A program made the translations under genes and the position numbers. Shown here one piece after another: positions 17,775 through 26,879 of a DNA stretch of 64,000 nucleotides. This stretch comes from Candidatus Nyctobacter psychrophilus (GTDB taxonomy: Bacteria > Vulcanimicrobiota > Vulcanimicrobiia > Vulcanimicrobiales > Vulcanimicrobiaceae). Location: the NCBI GenBank assembly GCA_014305025.1, contig JACRTY010000021.1:186001-250000 (forward strand), given 5' to 3'. How positions within the stretch are numbered: the stretch's first letter is position 1; each line of letters opens with the position of its first letter. A model generated the notes under the pieces. It did no database searches, was not told the DNA's origin, and was given only the letters and a program-made list of their open reading frames with translations.

Positions 17775-19805
17775 TTACGTTACGTGTTCGGGTTCGTTCG
17801 GAAGCGGCGCGAACAACGCACCCGCGCTCTCCGGAATCGGCGCGATGCCCTCGGGGCGCAGGTGGCGGATCAACCAATGCGCGATGGCGCGCAGCCGCAG
17901 TACGCGGTTGCGCGGTTTGCCGGTTCGCGAGAGGTTGTGGCCGTCGCCCGTGAAGCGCACGAACTCCGTCTGCGTGCGTTCCAAGCGCCGCAAAAGCGTG
18001 AACAACTGCTCGCCCTGATCGATCGCGCAGCGATAGTCGCGTTCCGAGTGTAAGACGAGCAGCGGCGCGGCAATGCGATGGGCATTGCGCATCGGGGAGT
18101 TCGCGAACAACTTCGCGCCGCCGTCGTCCCACGGTGCGGCGACTTCGCGTTCGAGGAACCAGCCCAGATCGGTTGCGCCGACCTCGCTGACCAGATCGTT
18201 GACCGCCCGCATCGAAATGCCGGCCCTAAAGCGGTCGCTGTGGCCAAGCAGCCACGTCGTCATGAAGCCGCCGTACGAGCCCCCCGCGATTCCGAGGCGC
18301 GCACGATCGAAGCGGCCGGCGCCGAGTGCGCCTTCGAGTAAGGACAGCACGTCGGCGACGTCGACGCCGCCCCAGTCTCCGGTGATCGCGTCGGCAAACG
18401 CGTGACCGTAGGTTTGACTGCCGCGCGGGTTGCCGTACGCGACCCCGATCCCCAGACCAGCGAGCATCTGGAACTCGAACATGAAGGCGTAACCGTACGC
18501 TGCATGCGGACCGCCGTGCACCTGCAGCACCAGCGGCGGGTCACCCTGGGCCAGAGGGTCGGGATCGAGTACCCACAGATCCAGCGCCGCCCCGTCATTC
18601 GCCGGCGGCCGCGAGCGACGCGGCGCGCGGATCGTGCACTCCGCCAGCCACGGGTTCGCATCGGTCAACCGGCGCTCATTGCCGGCGGCGTCGCACCAAC
18701 CGATTTCGCTCGGCACCGTCGGCGTCGCATACACGAACGCGAGCGCTCCGTCGTCGCCGCGCGAGAACGCGTAGATGTCGCGCTCGCCGCCGAGCACCGT
18801 ACGATGGTCCAAGCCGTCCGCCCGAAACGCCGCGATCCCACACGTACCTTCGCTCGAGAGCGGAACGAACAGCTCGAGGTCGTCGGCACTCCAAAACGGC
18901 GCCTGCTCGCCGCCGACCCCGCGCGTATCGCAGATGACGAAATTGCTGACCGACCGGTCGACGGCCGCCGAGAGCGAACGAGGCTCGCCGCCATCGGAGG
19001 GAATAATCAATAGTTCGGTATTGAAGCGTCCGCCCGCATCGTCGCCGCGCTCGTGGCCGATATAGGCGATCGTCCGGCCGTCGTGCGAGAACGAGGGATG
19101 GCTCGCAGGGCCGCGCGAGCGCGTCAGTTTGCGCCGCGCGCGGTCGCTGCGCGTCACGACGTAGATGTCCGAGTAGAACGCTCCTTCCGGAGCATCGATC
19201 TGCGCGGAGAAGGCGAGCTGCGTTCCGTCGGGCGACCATGCAGGCGCGTTGACGTCGAAATCGCCCGACGTGACTTGTTCGGTACCGCCGTCAGGGAGCG
19301 TCAGCACGAACAGATGCTTGCGGCGTCCATCGAGCAGACCGTCGTCGTCGCTTTTGAACGGTAGTCCGCGAATGTGGCGTGCGCCGCTCTTCTCATCGTG
19401 CGCGATGCGCGCATCATCCGCGTCGTGCGCAGCCGTCGCGACGAAGGCCAGCTGACTGCGCTGCGGCGACCATTCGAGGGCGGTGATGGCATCATAGGCG
19501 GCGGAGAGCGCGTGCGCCTCGCCGCCGTCGAGCGGCGCAACGTAGATGCGCTTGCCCTCACCGCGGTCGCCCACGAAAGCCAGTCGGGAACCATCGGGCG
19601 CGGGCCGCGGCATGCGATCCTTCTTTCCGGACGTAAAGGTCAGCGGCGGCCCTCCCTCGCGCACGCTGTGAATCGACGACGACGTTTCGTCGGCCGCTTC
19701 ATCCTGCGTGTCGAGGACGAAGAAGATGCGTCCGTCGGGTGCAGAGCAAGGATCGTGCGGTATCGCGAGGCGGTACAGGTCGGAGGGAACGAGCGGCCGC
19801 TTCAC
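17775..19805 (-). CDS. S9 family peptidase (acylaminoacyl-peptidase type)
   Basis: A 676-residue serine peptidase. The N-terminal propeller has repeated blade motifs (SAPDGRIFFVLDTQD, RPAPDGSRLAFVGDRGEGK, AWSPDGTQLAFSAQIDAPEG). The hydrolase domain has PLVLQVHGGPHAAYGYAFMF, nucleophile Ser510 in GIAGGSYGGFMTTWLLGH, Asp in LHSERDYRCAIDQGEQLF and His in FTGDGHNLSRTGKP, the last typical of acylaminoacyl peptidases. No signal peptide is visible, so it is likely cytoplasmic, unlike the two other S9 enzymes here. Its ATG overlaps the stop of the amidase gene upstream (ATGA), so the two are co-translated. Confidence 0.92.
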   Translation of the reverse strand: MKRPLVPSDLYRLAIPHDPCSAPDGRIFFVLDTQDEAADETSSSIHSVREGGPPLTFTSGKKDRMPRPAPDGSRLAFVGDRGEGKRIYVAPLDGGEAHALSAAYDAITALEWSPQRSQLAFVATAAHDADDARIAHDEKSGARHIRGLPFKSDDDGLLDGRRKHLFVLTLPDGGTEQVTSGDFDVNAPAWSPDGTQLAFSAQIDAPEGAFYSDIYVVTRSDRARRKLTRSRGPASHPSFSHDGRTIAYIGHERGDDAGGRFNTELLIIPSDGGEPRSLSAAVDRSVSNFVICDTRGVGGEQAPFWSADDLELFVPLSSEGTCGIAAFRADGLDHRTVLGGERDIYAFSRGDDGALAFVYATPTVPSEIGWCDAAGNERRLTDANPWLAECTIRAPRRSRPPANDGAALDLWVLDPDPLAQGDPPLVLQVHGGPHAAYGYAFMFEFQMLAGLGIGVAYGNPRGSQTYGHAFADAITGDWGGVDVADVLSLLEGALGAGRFDRARLGIAGGSYGGFMTTWLLGHSDRFRAGISMRAVNDLVSEVGATDLGWFLEREVAAPWDDGGAKLFANSPMRNAHRIAAPLLVLHSERDYRCAIDQGEQLFTLLRRLERTQTEFVRFTGDGHNLSRTGKPRNRVLRLRAIAHWLIRHLRPEGIAPIPESAGALFAPLPNEPEHVT

Positions 19806-20464
19806 GAGCGCGCGTACACGTCGGCCAGGGCGGCGTACAGAACGAGCGCTGCGCGCTGCTGAAAAGCGGGCGTCGCGAGCAGCCGTTCCTGAAAAGGATT
19901 ACTGATGAAGCCCAGTTCGATCAACACCGCTGGAACACGCGCTTCGCTCGTCACCGCCAAGTTGCGTCTGCGAAATTGGGACTCGCCCAGATCGAGCGCG
20001 CGCAAGTGCGCACGCATCGCAGCCGCAAGCCGCACGGAGTTCGAACGCAGCCAGAAGACGCTCGTCCCGTGGGCTTTGCGGTTGCGCGACGCATCGGCGT
20101 GGAGCGCGACGAACGCGGTCGCATGCAGCCGGTTCGCCAGTGCCGCGCGCGCGCGGTTGTCCAGCCGGACGAGGCGGCCGGTTCGCCACGGCTTCGTGTA
20201 CGAGCGCGTCAGCACGACGTGGGCGCCCGCCTGCCGTAACAACCGCGCCAAGTCTTCGCCCACGGCGAGCGTGACGAGCGACTCGGCGATGCCGTGCCGG
20301 CCGACCGCCCCCAGGTTGAGCGGGCGGCCGTCGACCGTACGCGTGCCGTGTCCAGGGTCGACGACGAAGAGCGTTCCGCTGAGCGGCGCGGCGCAAAGCC
20401 CAGCGGGCGCCGAGAGCAGCCTCGCCGCAAGTGTGGTGCATGCGATGAGCCGGCGCAACATCAT
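19802..20464 (-). CDS. N-acetylmuramoyl-L-alanine amidase (Amidase_3)
   Basis: A 220-residue exported zinc amidase that cuts the amide bond between MurNAc and the stem peptide in peptidoglycan. It has a signal peptide (RRLIACTTLAARLLSAPAGL) and all four metal or catalytic positions of the Amidase_3 fold: His in VVDPGHGT, Glu in GIAESLVTL, His in VALHADASRN and Glu in VLIELGFISNP. I chose ATG 20464, where the signal peptide begins (MMLRRL); longer versions overlap the divergent gene. It is coupled by ATGA overlap to the S9 peptidase downstream, suggesting joint turnover of wall peptides. Confidence 0.9.
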   Translation of the reverse strand: MMLRRLIACTTLAARLLSAPAGLCAAPLSGTLFVVDPGHGTRTVDGRPLNLGAVGRHGIAESLVTLAVGEDLARLLRQAGAHVVLTRSYTKPWRTGRLVRLDNRARAALANRLHATAFVALHADASRNRKAHGTSVFWLRSNSVRLAAAMRAHLRALDLGESQFRRRNLAVTSEARVPAVLIELGFISNPFQERLLATPAFQQRAALVLYAALADVYARS

Positions 20465-20551
20465 GTCACTGCGCGCTTGCGCGCGATGACCGTGAGAGTC
20501 CTCGTCGTGGCAAGGCGGAAGTCGGACGAAGCCCGACAAAGTTCTAGCGTC

Positions 20552-21412
20552 GTGACGCGCTCTGCTTTTGTCGCCGCGGGCCTCGCTGCAACGTGTGCGC
20601 CTGCCTGTGCGGCCCGAAGCGACGTCGATGCGCGCATCGCCCGAGCGGTCGCCGCTTCATCGGGAACCGTGGGCGTTTGGGCCCGTAAGCTTGACGCACC
20701 GGCGCCCATTGTCTATAACCCCGACGTCGTTTTTCCAACGGCATCGATCAGCAAGGTGCTGATTCTGCTGTCGCTCTTTCAACTGAGCGAGCATAACCCT
20801 GCGATCTTCGAGCGTCGGATCACCTTGAAGCTCTCCGACTTCGTCGGCGGCTCCGAAGTGCTCGACTCCTACGAGCCGGGCGCTTCTCTAACCGTCGCAG
20901 CCCTCGCGCGGGCCATGATCGATCAGAGCGACAACACGGCTTCAAACGTACTGATCGATCTGCTCGGCTTCGACCGCATTGCCGCGACCATTCACGGTGC
21001 CGATTTGAAGCATACGCAACTCAAGCGGCACTTCATGGACGTCAACGCCGTTGTTGGACACAGCGAGAACCTCACGACCCCGCGCGACATCGGTTCCCTG
21101 CTGTACCAGATCGAGCGCGGTTCACACGAAGGCGTCCACACAGTGGCCTCTTCGGCCTCATGCCGCAAGATGATCGATATCCTCTTACGGCAAGAAGACC
21201 GCGACAAAATCGCGCGCGGCCTGCCGAAGGGCGTGCCGCTGGCGAACAAGACGGGCGAGATCGACGGCGTCCGCAACGATGTCGGCATCATCGACCCGTT
21301 CGGCGAATCGCCCTACGTCCTGGCCGTACTCACGAAGGACCTCGACGATTTCTCGCTCGGCAACATTGCGATTCGCCGCATCGCGACGGCGGTCCATGGT
21401 GCGCTCTATTAA
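20552..21412 (+). CDS. Class A beta-lactamase-related serine hydrolase
   Basis: A 286-residue exported protein of the class A beta-lactamase fold. It has a signal peptide (FVAAGLAATCAPACAA), S-x-x-K at Ser65-Lys68 (FPTASISKVLIL), the SDN loop (DQSDNTASN) and KTG (LANKTGEI). In the omega loop, where true class A enzymes carry Glu166 in E-P-x-L-N, this protein reads LKRHFMDVNAVVGHSENLTT, so the usual deacylation glutamate is absent. It may be a DD-peptidase-like enzyme rather than a resistance enzyme. I chose GTG 20552 at the signal peptide; ATG 20486 is an alternative that adds 22 hydrophilic residues. It is divergent from the amidase. Confidence 0.82.
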   Translation: MTRSAFVAAGLAATCAPACAARSDVDARIARAVAASSGTVGVWARKLDAPAPIVYNPDVVFPTASISKVLILLSLFQLSEHNPAIFERRITLKLSDFVGGSEVLDSYEPGASLTVAALARAMIDQSDNTASNVLIDLLGFDRIAATIHGADLKHTQLKRHFMDVNAVVGHSENLTTPRDIGSLLYQIERGSHEGVHTVASSASCRKMIDILLRQEDRDKIARGLPKGVPLANKTGEIDGVRNDVGIIDPFGESPYVLAVLTKDLDDFSLGNIAIRRIATAVHGALY

Positions 21413-22070
21413 AACGCTGCCTTCAACCTTCGGAACTACGCTCGTGGCGTTCTGCGCAGCGCTGAGCGCGGCGTTGGTCGCGCACGTCGCCATCGACGTC
21501 GTGGGCGACTACGTGCTCGCGCGGGATGCGTACGACGGCATGGCCCACGCCTCGCGCACGTTGGTTGCCGGCGGCGCCATGGCGCTGCTGATGTGCGCCC
21601 TCGGGCTGTCCTTACACGGCGCACTCGCCGAAGCGCGCGGCAACGAGGGTCGGTTCTGTCGGGCGCTTGCGACGGCATTACCTCGTTCGCGCGTGACGTT
21701 CGCAGCGGTCGTGACTGCCGGCACGTTCGTAATTCTTGGCGCCATGGGCGGCCTCGACACGGTGCTCGCCGCCGCGCCGGTAGACGATATCTCCGCTCTC
21801 TTCGGCGGTTCATTGACACTCGCAGCCGGCTTAGGCAGTCTCGCCGGACTCCTGGCAGCGGCGCTGGTTTGGCACGCCATCGGACGATTGGGCCGCATGG
21901 TGCACCGCCTCGCCCGTGCCATCTTGCACTTCGTGCGGTTCGCGGCACCGCCTCGTCTGCATGCATCGCGCGCGCACGGCGTTCGTTCTTCTCTCGCTCT
22001 CGCCCTGATCGTACGGCCCGACCTCGCAGGGCGCGCGCCGCCGCGCCTTCGTCCCTTCTCCACTCGATAA
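21396..22070 (+). CDS. Hypothetical inner-membrane protein
   Basis: A 224-residue protein with four clear hydrophobic segments: TTLVAFCAALSAALVAHVAI, TLVAGGAMALLMCALGLSL, VTFAAVVTAGTFVILGAMGG and LTLAAGLGSLAGLLAAALVW. A basic, probably cytosolic tail follows. I recognise no family. The ATG at 21396 overlaps the last 17 bases of the serine hydrolase gene, so the two are probably co-transcribed. A longer frame from 21279 would lie wholly within that gene and is unlikely. Confidence 0.6.
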   Translation: MVRSIKTLPSTFGTTLVAFCAALSAALVAHVAIDVVGDYVLARDAYDGMAHASRTLVAGGAMALLMCALGLSLHGALAEARGNEGRFCRALATALPRSRVTFAAVVTAGTFVILGAMGGLDTVLAAAPVDDISALFGGSLTLAAGLGSLAGLLAAALVWHAIGRLGRMVHRLARAILHFVRFAAPPRLHASRAHGVRSSLALALIVRPDLAGRAPPRLRPFSTR

Positions 22071-22113
22071 TTCCATGAGATGACGGCGCGCGATGCGCCG
22101 CAGGAGAGGTCGC

Positions 22114-24837
22114 ATGATTGGGATGTTTCGCCGGACGCGGAAAGCGTTTGCTTTCTTCGCGTGCACCGCATGTACGGCCGGCATCACAGCACCGGCGCCG
22201 GCCGATGACAGCAACGCCGCAATCAGCGGCGTCGTCGATGACGCACAGACGGGTCTGCCGCTTGCCGGCGCAATGGTCCGCGTCGTCGGAGCGGCGCAGC
22301 GTGCCACGACCGGACGGGACGGCAGTTTCACCATTGATCATTTAGGCGGCGGCACGTACCGGTTGCGCGTCGAGCGTGACGGTTACCAGCCCAGCCTCTC
22401 TGATGAGGTGGGCGTCCACGCGGGCGCGACGGCGCGCGTGACGCTCGCCGTGCAAGCCGCACCGAGCGGGGCGACCAATCTACGAACGATCGGTACGACC
22501 TCGACGCGCGCAACGCAATCATTGCAGCGCTCGACCGCGATCTACCGGACCCTTTCTCCGGAGACGCTGTTGCAAACGGGCACCTTTCGTTTCGGCGACG
22601 CGCTTCGCGTCCTGCCGGGAGTGACGAACTCGATTCCCGGAGACACCGCGGCGCTCGGCGACGACATCAACCTACAGTTGCGCGGAATTGGGGCGGCGGA
22701 GACGACCGCGACGCTCGACGGGCACCCGATCGGCTATGGCATTCCCGGCGGGTTCAATTATCAGCTCTCGCCGACATTCGGGTTGCGCAACGTCGCAGTG
22801 TACTACGGTTCGTCCGGCACCGAACTCACCGGTTACGATGCGATCGGCGGCATCGTCGACGCTCAGACGATCGATCCGACGGTCGAGCCGCGCTACACGT
22901 TGACGACCGGCGCAGGAACCTTCGGACGCTTGGGCTCCAACCTTACGGCGACCGGCACGCTGCACGGACGGCTGGGTTACGCCGTTTCGTTCGGCACGAG
23001 TACGCTCGACGGTCCGTTCAACACGGCGTACCTGTACCAGCCGGGAGCCGCGTACGATCCATCGGCGACATCGCTCGCCGTGCGTAATCTCGCGGTTTAT
23101 AAGGACGATTCGACCGCAACGACACGCGCCTTCGTCGGCAAGGTGCGGTATGGCTTCGGCGAGCACACGCACCTGACGTTCACGAGCGTGAACAGTTCAT
23201 ACTGGGAGGACAAGACCGGCAACGGTGATGGCGACTACCTCACGCCGACAGTCGCGTTGCTCGACGGCCGCGGGTTGCTCGCCAACAAATCGCCGACGGA
23301 TGCGTGTCCCGCCGGCCGGTTCACGGCGACGAACGCCAATGGAACGTCATGGGGCGCGGGACCCGGCGGCATACCCGACGGCGGCGACCCGTGCCAGACG
23401 CCGCAATCGTACGCGAACGCCGTCGCCGGGCTTCAAGGCGCTGGCCCGGCCTGGCAGGCGTTCAATTTCAACGACCAAGCCTTGCACTTCGATACGGGAA
23501 GCGAGCACAACGTCGTGCGCCTCGACGGCTTCACGAACCGCTATCTCGACACGGTCGATCGCACCGATCAGTTGCCGTTCTCGAGCACGCCGGGTGATAC
23601 AGGCTCCTACTCCAACAGCGAAGCATCCGCTACCGGTTTGTCGGCGAGCGATAACATCATCGGAACGAACAACGAACTCGGCTTCGGCGTCCAACACACC
23701 AACTATGCGTACAAACTGCAACGCAACGGCAGCCTGCGCGGCGCGCCGATCGTACACGAGCGCGCCGCCTTCGTGCGCGAGGCGTACCACCCGCAACACT
23801 CCCCGTTTGCCGTGTACGGCGCGGCCTACTTCAAGCGCGATACGACGACGAACTCCTCCTACGTCGATCCACGGCTATCGCTCGTCTTCACGGCACCCGG
23901 GGGCAACGACGTGGTGCGGCTCACCTCAGGCGCCACGACCACCGAACCGACGGCCAACCTGCTCGACCAGCTGTTCACGCCCTCAAACCTGGTGTCGGCC
24001 GGCGGGGGCGGCGGCATCAATTGCTCCCGTTCCAACGCAATCGGCAGCGCGCCGTCGTCGGTGCTCCGGCCGGAGCGCGGTGTCGACGACGAATTATCCT
24101 ACGGTCATCGTTTCTTCGCGGACAGTCAGGTACAGTTCGCTCTCTACAAGACGAACGTCTTCGATAAAATATACTCGACGGTCACGCCGGTCACCGTAAC
24201 CGGGACGGGCTTCATCGATCCGGCGACGCTCGCCGCCGCACAAGCGATCATTGCGGCGAAGTGCGGCAGCAATTCGCTCGCCCTGCTCGGCGTGAGTGGA
24301 GCCGTCAACATCGGGCAGTTGCGCGCGCAGGGGCTCACCATCAGTGGGCGGCAACGCCTGAGCCGCGCAACGTTCGTCGATTACGACTTCGCGACAACCT
24401 CCACGGTGCTGAGCTCGGTAAGCTCGCAGCGGTATCTGCAGGACAATCTCACGATCGTTCCCGGTGTGCAGTTACCGCGCATTCCGCTTCATACCCTAAC
24501 CTTCGCCACCGACACGGTGCCGGTTCCAAACCTGGACGTGCGCTACACGCTGCACGTGATCGGCGAAAACAACGCCAAGCGTCTGGGCGGATACAACTAC
24601 AGCGATCTGCGCCTGAGTGCAGGCGGCGCGGGGCCGGGCGTCTTCAGCCTCTCCGTGTTCAACGTGTGGCAGCAGAACGCGTTTATCGAGGGCTATCTCA
24701 ACGAAGGCGTTCCACTCGCGCTCAACGCGTATGCGAAGCCGGCCGATTATGCGCCGTACACGGGCGCCGACGCAACGGAACGGTTCGGCCTACCATACCG
24801 ATCCATTTTCTTCACCTATTCCGTGCAGGTGCGCTGA
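22114..24837 (+). CDS. TonB-dependent receptor with N-terminal regulatory-like domain
   Basis: A 907-residue outer-membrane protein. After a signal peptide comes a carboxypeptidase-regulatory-like domain (ISGVVDDAQTGLPLAGAMVR, TTGRDGSFTIDHLGGGTYRL), then a plug domain (DALRVLPGVTNSIPGD, INLQLRGIGAAETTATLDGH, VAVYYGSSG), then a long beta-barrel with many Tyr/Thr strands. The protein ends in IFFTYSVQVR; the last residue is Arg rather than the aromatic residue common in barrel proteins. The ATG at 22114 has a strong ribosome site (AGGAGAGGT) and is preferred over the ATG at 22093. No fur-like site or transport partner is nearby, so the ligand (siderophore, peptide or glycan) is unknown. It follows the membrane-protein gene by 43 bases. 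Confidence 0.87.
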   Translation: MIGMFRRTRKAFAFFACTACTAGITAPAPADDSNAAISGVVDDAQTGLPLAGAMVRVVGAAQRATTGRDGSFTIDHLGGGTYRLRVERDGYQPSLSDEVGVHAGATARVTLAVQAAPSGATNLRTIGTTSTRATQSLQRSTAIYRTLSPETLLQTGTFRFGDALRVLPGVTNSIPGDTAALGDDINLQLRGIGAAETTATLDGHPIGYGIPGGFNYQLSPTFGLRNVAVYYGSSGTELTGYDAIGGIVDAQTIDPTVEPRYTLTTGAGTFGRLGSNLTATGTLHGRLGYAVSFGTSTLDGPFNTAYLYQPGAAYDPSATSLAVRNLAVYKDDSTATTRAFVGKVRYGFGEHTHLTFTSVNSSYWEDKTGNGDGDYLTPTVALLDGRGLLANKSPTDACPAGRFTATNANGTSWGAGPGGIPDGGDPCQTPQSYANAVAGLQGAGPAWQAFNFNDQALHFDTGSEHNVVRLDGFTNRYLDTVDRTDQLPFSSTPGDTGSYSNSEASATGLSASDNIIGTNNELGFGVQHTNYAYKLQRNGSLRGAPIVHERAAFVREAYHPQHSPFAVYGAAYFKRDTTTNSSYVDPRLSLVFTAPGGNDVVRLTSGATTTEPTANLLDQLFTPSNLVSAGGGGGINCSRSNAIGSAPSSVLRPERGVDDELSYGHRFFADSQVQFALYKTNVFDKIYSTVTPVTVTGTGFIDPATLAAAQAIIAAKCGSNSLALLGVSGAVNIGQLRAQGLTISGRQRLSRATFVDYDFATTSTVLSSVSSQRYLQDNLTIVPGVQLPRIPLHTLTFATDTVPVPNLDVRYTLHVIGENNAKRLGGYNYSDLRLSAGGAGPGVFSLSVFNVWQQNAFIEGYLNEGVPLALNAYAKPADYAPYTGADATERFGLPYRSIFFTYSVQVR

Positions 24838-25024
24838 CGGTGGCGCAATGGATGACGAAGTCCGCAGACCCAGCGGCGCCGGATTACCGAAGACGATCGT
24901 CGCCACCGTACCGGTTACGGCGTCGTCTTCAATCAATGGGGACGCCTGTCCAGTGAAACGGTGCTGCAGACGGGATGGGATCCCGCTGCCCACAGCAAGG
25001 ATCATACAGCTGCGCCTGCGCAGC

Positions 25025-25831
25025 CTATCGAGCAAACAGCGATGGCTGAACGGGCTCCGGCCGCTGATGCGCAATGCCGAGCGCTGCATAGAGCGCGCGG
25101 ACGGTGGCTGGACTATGTCCCTGATAGTGATTGTTCGCGTAGCCGTAGATGGTCCGCACGCAACCAGGCAGCGACCGCAACGCCTGCGCCCACCAGGCGA
25201 GGTCATCGTCCCGGTCCAACTGCACCACGTCGTAACGCGAGACGGCGTCGCGCGAGCCAAGCCAACGGAGGTAGATAAAATCCGCTTCCGTCCACGATAG
25301 GAGAGCGGCCGACAGTTCTCGCGGAACGAACGGTGCATCGCTGACCGCAAGCGCGAAACCTCGGTCTTCGAGCAACGCCTGAATGTCGGCGTCATACCAG
25401 GCCGGATCGCGAAATTCGAAGGCCGTACGCACATCCCGCGGAAACACGTCCAACGCGGCGCGCAATGCAGGCTCCTCGCCGCGCGTAAACGTCGGGTCGA
25501 ACTGCGCGAGCACGCACCCGAGCTTGGAACCAAAGGCGCGCACCACATCGTAGAAGTTCGCGACCAGTTGGTCGACGTCGTGCAACCTGCGCTGGTGGGT
25601 TATCTCGCGGTCCAGTTTACACGAAAAGCGGAAATGCTCCGGTACTTTGGCGGCCCAACCGCGGACGCGTTCGAGGGTCGGTGCCCCATAGAAGGTGCTG
25701 TCGATCTCGACCGTCGTGAATTCGTCGGCGTACGCGCTGAGGTATGTCTGAGGGCGCGCCTGGGGTTCGTACATCGGGCCGATCCAGTCAGGATACGCCC
25801 AGCCCTGCGTCCCGAGCGAAACGTCGATCAT
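25025..25831 (-). CDS. DUF72 domain-containing protein
   Basis: A 268-residue cytosolic protein of the DUF72 (YecE, COG1801) TIM-barrel-like family. It shows the signature start GTQGWAYPDWIGPMYEP, the conserved VEIDSTFYGAP, FRFSCKLDREITHQRRL, VLAQFDPTF, AFEFRDPAWY and the C-terminal TIYGYANNHYQGHSPATV. The biochemical function of the family is not established. It follows the cyclophilin gene with an ATGA overlap. Between it and the end of the convergent TonB receptor gene lie 187 bases in which I see no gene. Confidence 0.93.
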   Translation of the reverse strand: MIDVSLGTQGWAYPDWIGPMYEPQARPQTYLSAYADEFTTVEIDSTFYGAPTLERVRGWAAKVPEHFRFSCKLDREITHQRRLHDVDQLVANFYDVVRAFGSKLGCVLAQFDPTFTRGEEPALRAALDVFPRDVRTAFEFRDPAWYDADIQALLEDRGFALAVSDAPFVPRELSAALLSWTEADFIYLRWLGSRDAVSRYDVVQLDRDDDLAWWAQALRSLPGCVRTIYGYANNHYQGHSPATVRALYAALGIAHQRPEPVQPSLFAR

Positions 25832-26316
25832 TCGGGTTCGATCGTAACCTTTTCCATCACGTCGCCGGCGCGAATCGCATCGACGACGTCCTGGCCTTCG
25901 ACGGTTTGGCCGAACACGGTGTACTGTTTATCCAAAAAGCGCGCGTCGCCGAGACAGACGTAGAACTGCGAGCCCGCCGAGTTCGGATTTCCCGCGCGAG
26001 CCATGGCGACGGTGCCGCGGACGTGGGGCAGATCGCTGAACTCCCCGTCGAGCGTGTAGCCGGGACCGCCCGTGCCGTTGCCTTTGGGGTCGCCGCCCTG
26101 GATCACGAACCCGGGCTCGACGCGGTGGAAGGCCAGTCCGTCATAAAAGCCGGCGCGCGCCAGCTTGATGAACGCCGCGCTGTGCTGCCGCGCTTCGCGC
26201 GGATAAAAACGGAAAACAATATCGCCTTTCTTGGTCCTAATGCGCGCGCGCACGTGCTCGGCTTCGGTGGCAAGGGTGTCGAGTTCGGCACCGCTGGGGG
26301 CTTTGTTATCGGCCAT
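25828..26316 (-). CDS. Cyclophilin-type peptidyl-prolyl cis-trans isomerase
   Basis: A 162-residue cytosolic PPIase that speeds proline isomerisation during folding. It has the cyclophilin core: FYDGLAFHRVEPGFVIQGGD with the catalytic Arg of FHR, GYTLDGEFSDLPHVRGTVAM, NSAGSQFYVCLGDARFLDKQ and YTVFGQTVEGQDVVDAI. It starts at ATG 26316; the longer open frame is a shadow of the divergent ATPase gene. It lacks a signal peptide. It is translationally coupled to the DUF72 gene. Confidence 0.93.
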   Translation of the reverse strand: MADNKAPSGAELDTLATEAEHVRARIRTKKGDIVFRFYPREARQHSAAFIKLARAGFYDGLAFHRVEPGFVIQGGDPKGNGTGGPGYTLDGEFSDLPHVRGTVAMARAGNPNSAGSQFYVCLGDARFLDKQYTVFGQTVEGQDVVDAIRAGDVMEKVTIEPE

Positions 26317-26395
26317 CGGTCGAGCGTTTGTGCATCGCCGCAAACGGAACCTCCGGTTTCGTCGGTCCGGTTTGTGGGAACTCTCATCTGCAAAT

Positions 26396-26869
26396 ATGGC
26401 ACGAGCCGAAGCGGTGCTCAATTTTCGGGTGCCCGCCGATCCGGAAGTCTCCCGCATCGTGCGCGAAGGCACGAGCGATTTCGCTCGGTCGCAGCGCGTC
26501 GGCGAAGATGACTTGAACCACTTTCTGACCGCCCTCGGAGAGGCCGTCGCCAACGCCGTCGAGCACGCGCGAGCGCAGCAGCCCATCGCCGTGCACGTTC
26601 GACTCGAAGAAGATTTGATCGTGGCTTGCGTCGAGGACGACGGAGTCGGGTTCCCGAGCGACGCGCTCATGTTCGCACCCGAATTGCCGCCCCTCGATGC
26701 CGAGCGCGGCCGGGGCCTGGCCATCATGCGCCGCTGCTCGGATATCTTCAACGTGAAGTCGGCGCCCGGCACGGGGACCTCAATCGTTCTGGGCCGGTAC
26801 CTGCGTGAGCGCACGGTTTCTCAGCGCAGCGTGGGGAACGCGAAATCCGGCACAGCAAACGTTGCATAG
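26396..26869 (+). CDS. ATP-binding protein of the RsbW/SpoIIAB anti-sigma type
   Basis: A 157-residue GHKL-fold protein. It shows the N-box EAVANAVEHA, the G1 box CVEDDGVGFPSDAL and the G2 box ERGRGLAIMRRCSDIFNVKS, followed by GTGTSIVLGRYL. It has no sensor or dimerisation domain, as in serine-protein kinases and anti-sigma factors (RsbW, SpoIIAB, RsbT-like). No anti-anti-sigma (STAS) or sigma gene is adjacent, so its partner is encoded elsewhere. It begins at ATG 26396 and ends just before the M28 peptidase start, with which it may share a transcript. Confidence 0.85.
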   Translation: MARAEAVLNFRVPADPEVSRIVREGTSDFARSQRVGEDDLNHFLTALGEAVANAVEHARAQQPIAVHVRLEEDLIVACVEDDGVGFPSDALMFAPELPPLDAERGRGLAIMRRCSDIFNVKSAPGTGTSIVLGRYLRERTVSQRSVGNAKSGTANVA

Positions 26870-26879
26870 GCTTGGTGTA

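Noticed and set aside
24838..25024. Possible protein remnant (GYGVVFNQWGRLSSETVLQT) in the gap after the TonB receptor
   Set aside because: One short protein-like stretch without a recognisable family or start is not enough to call a gene.
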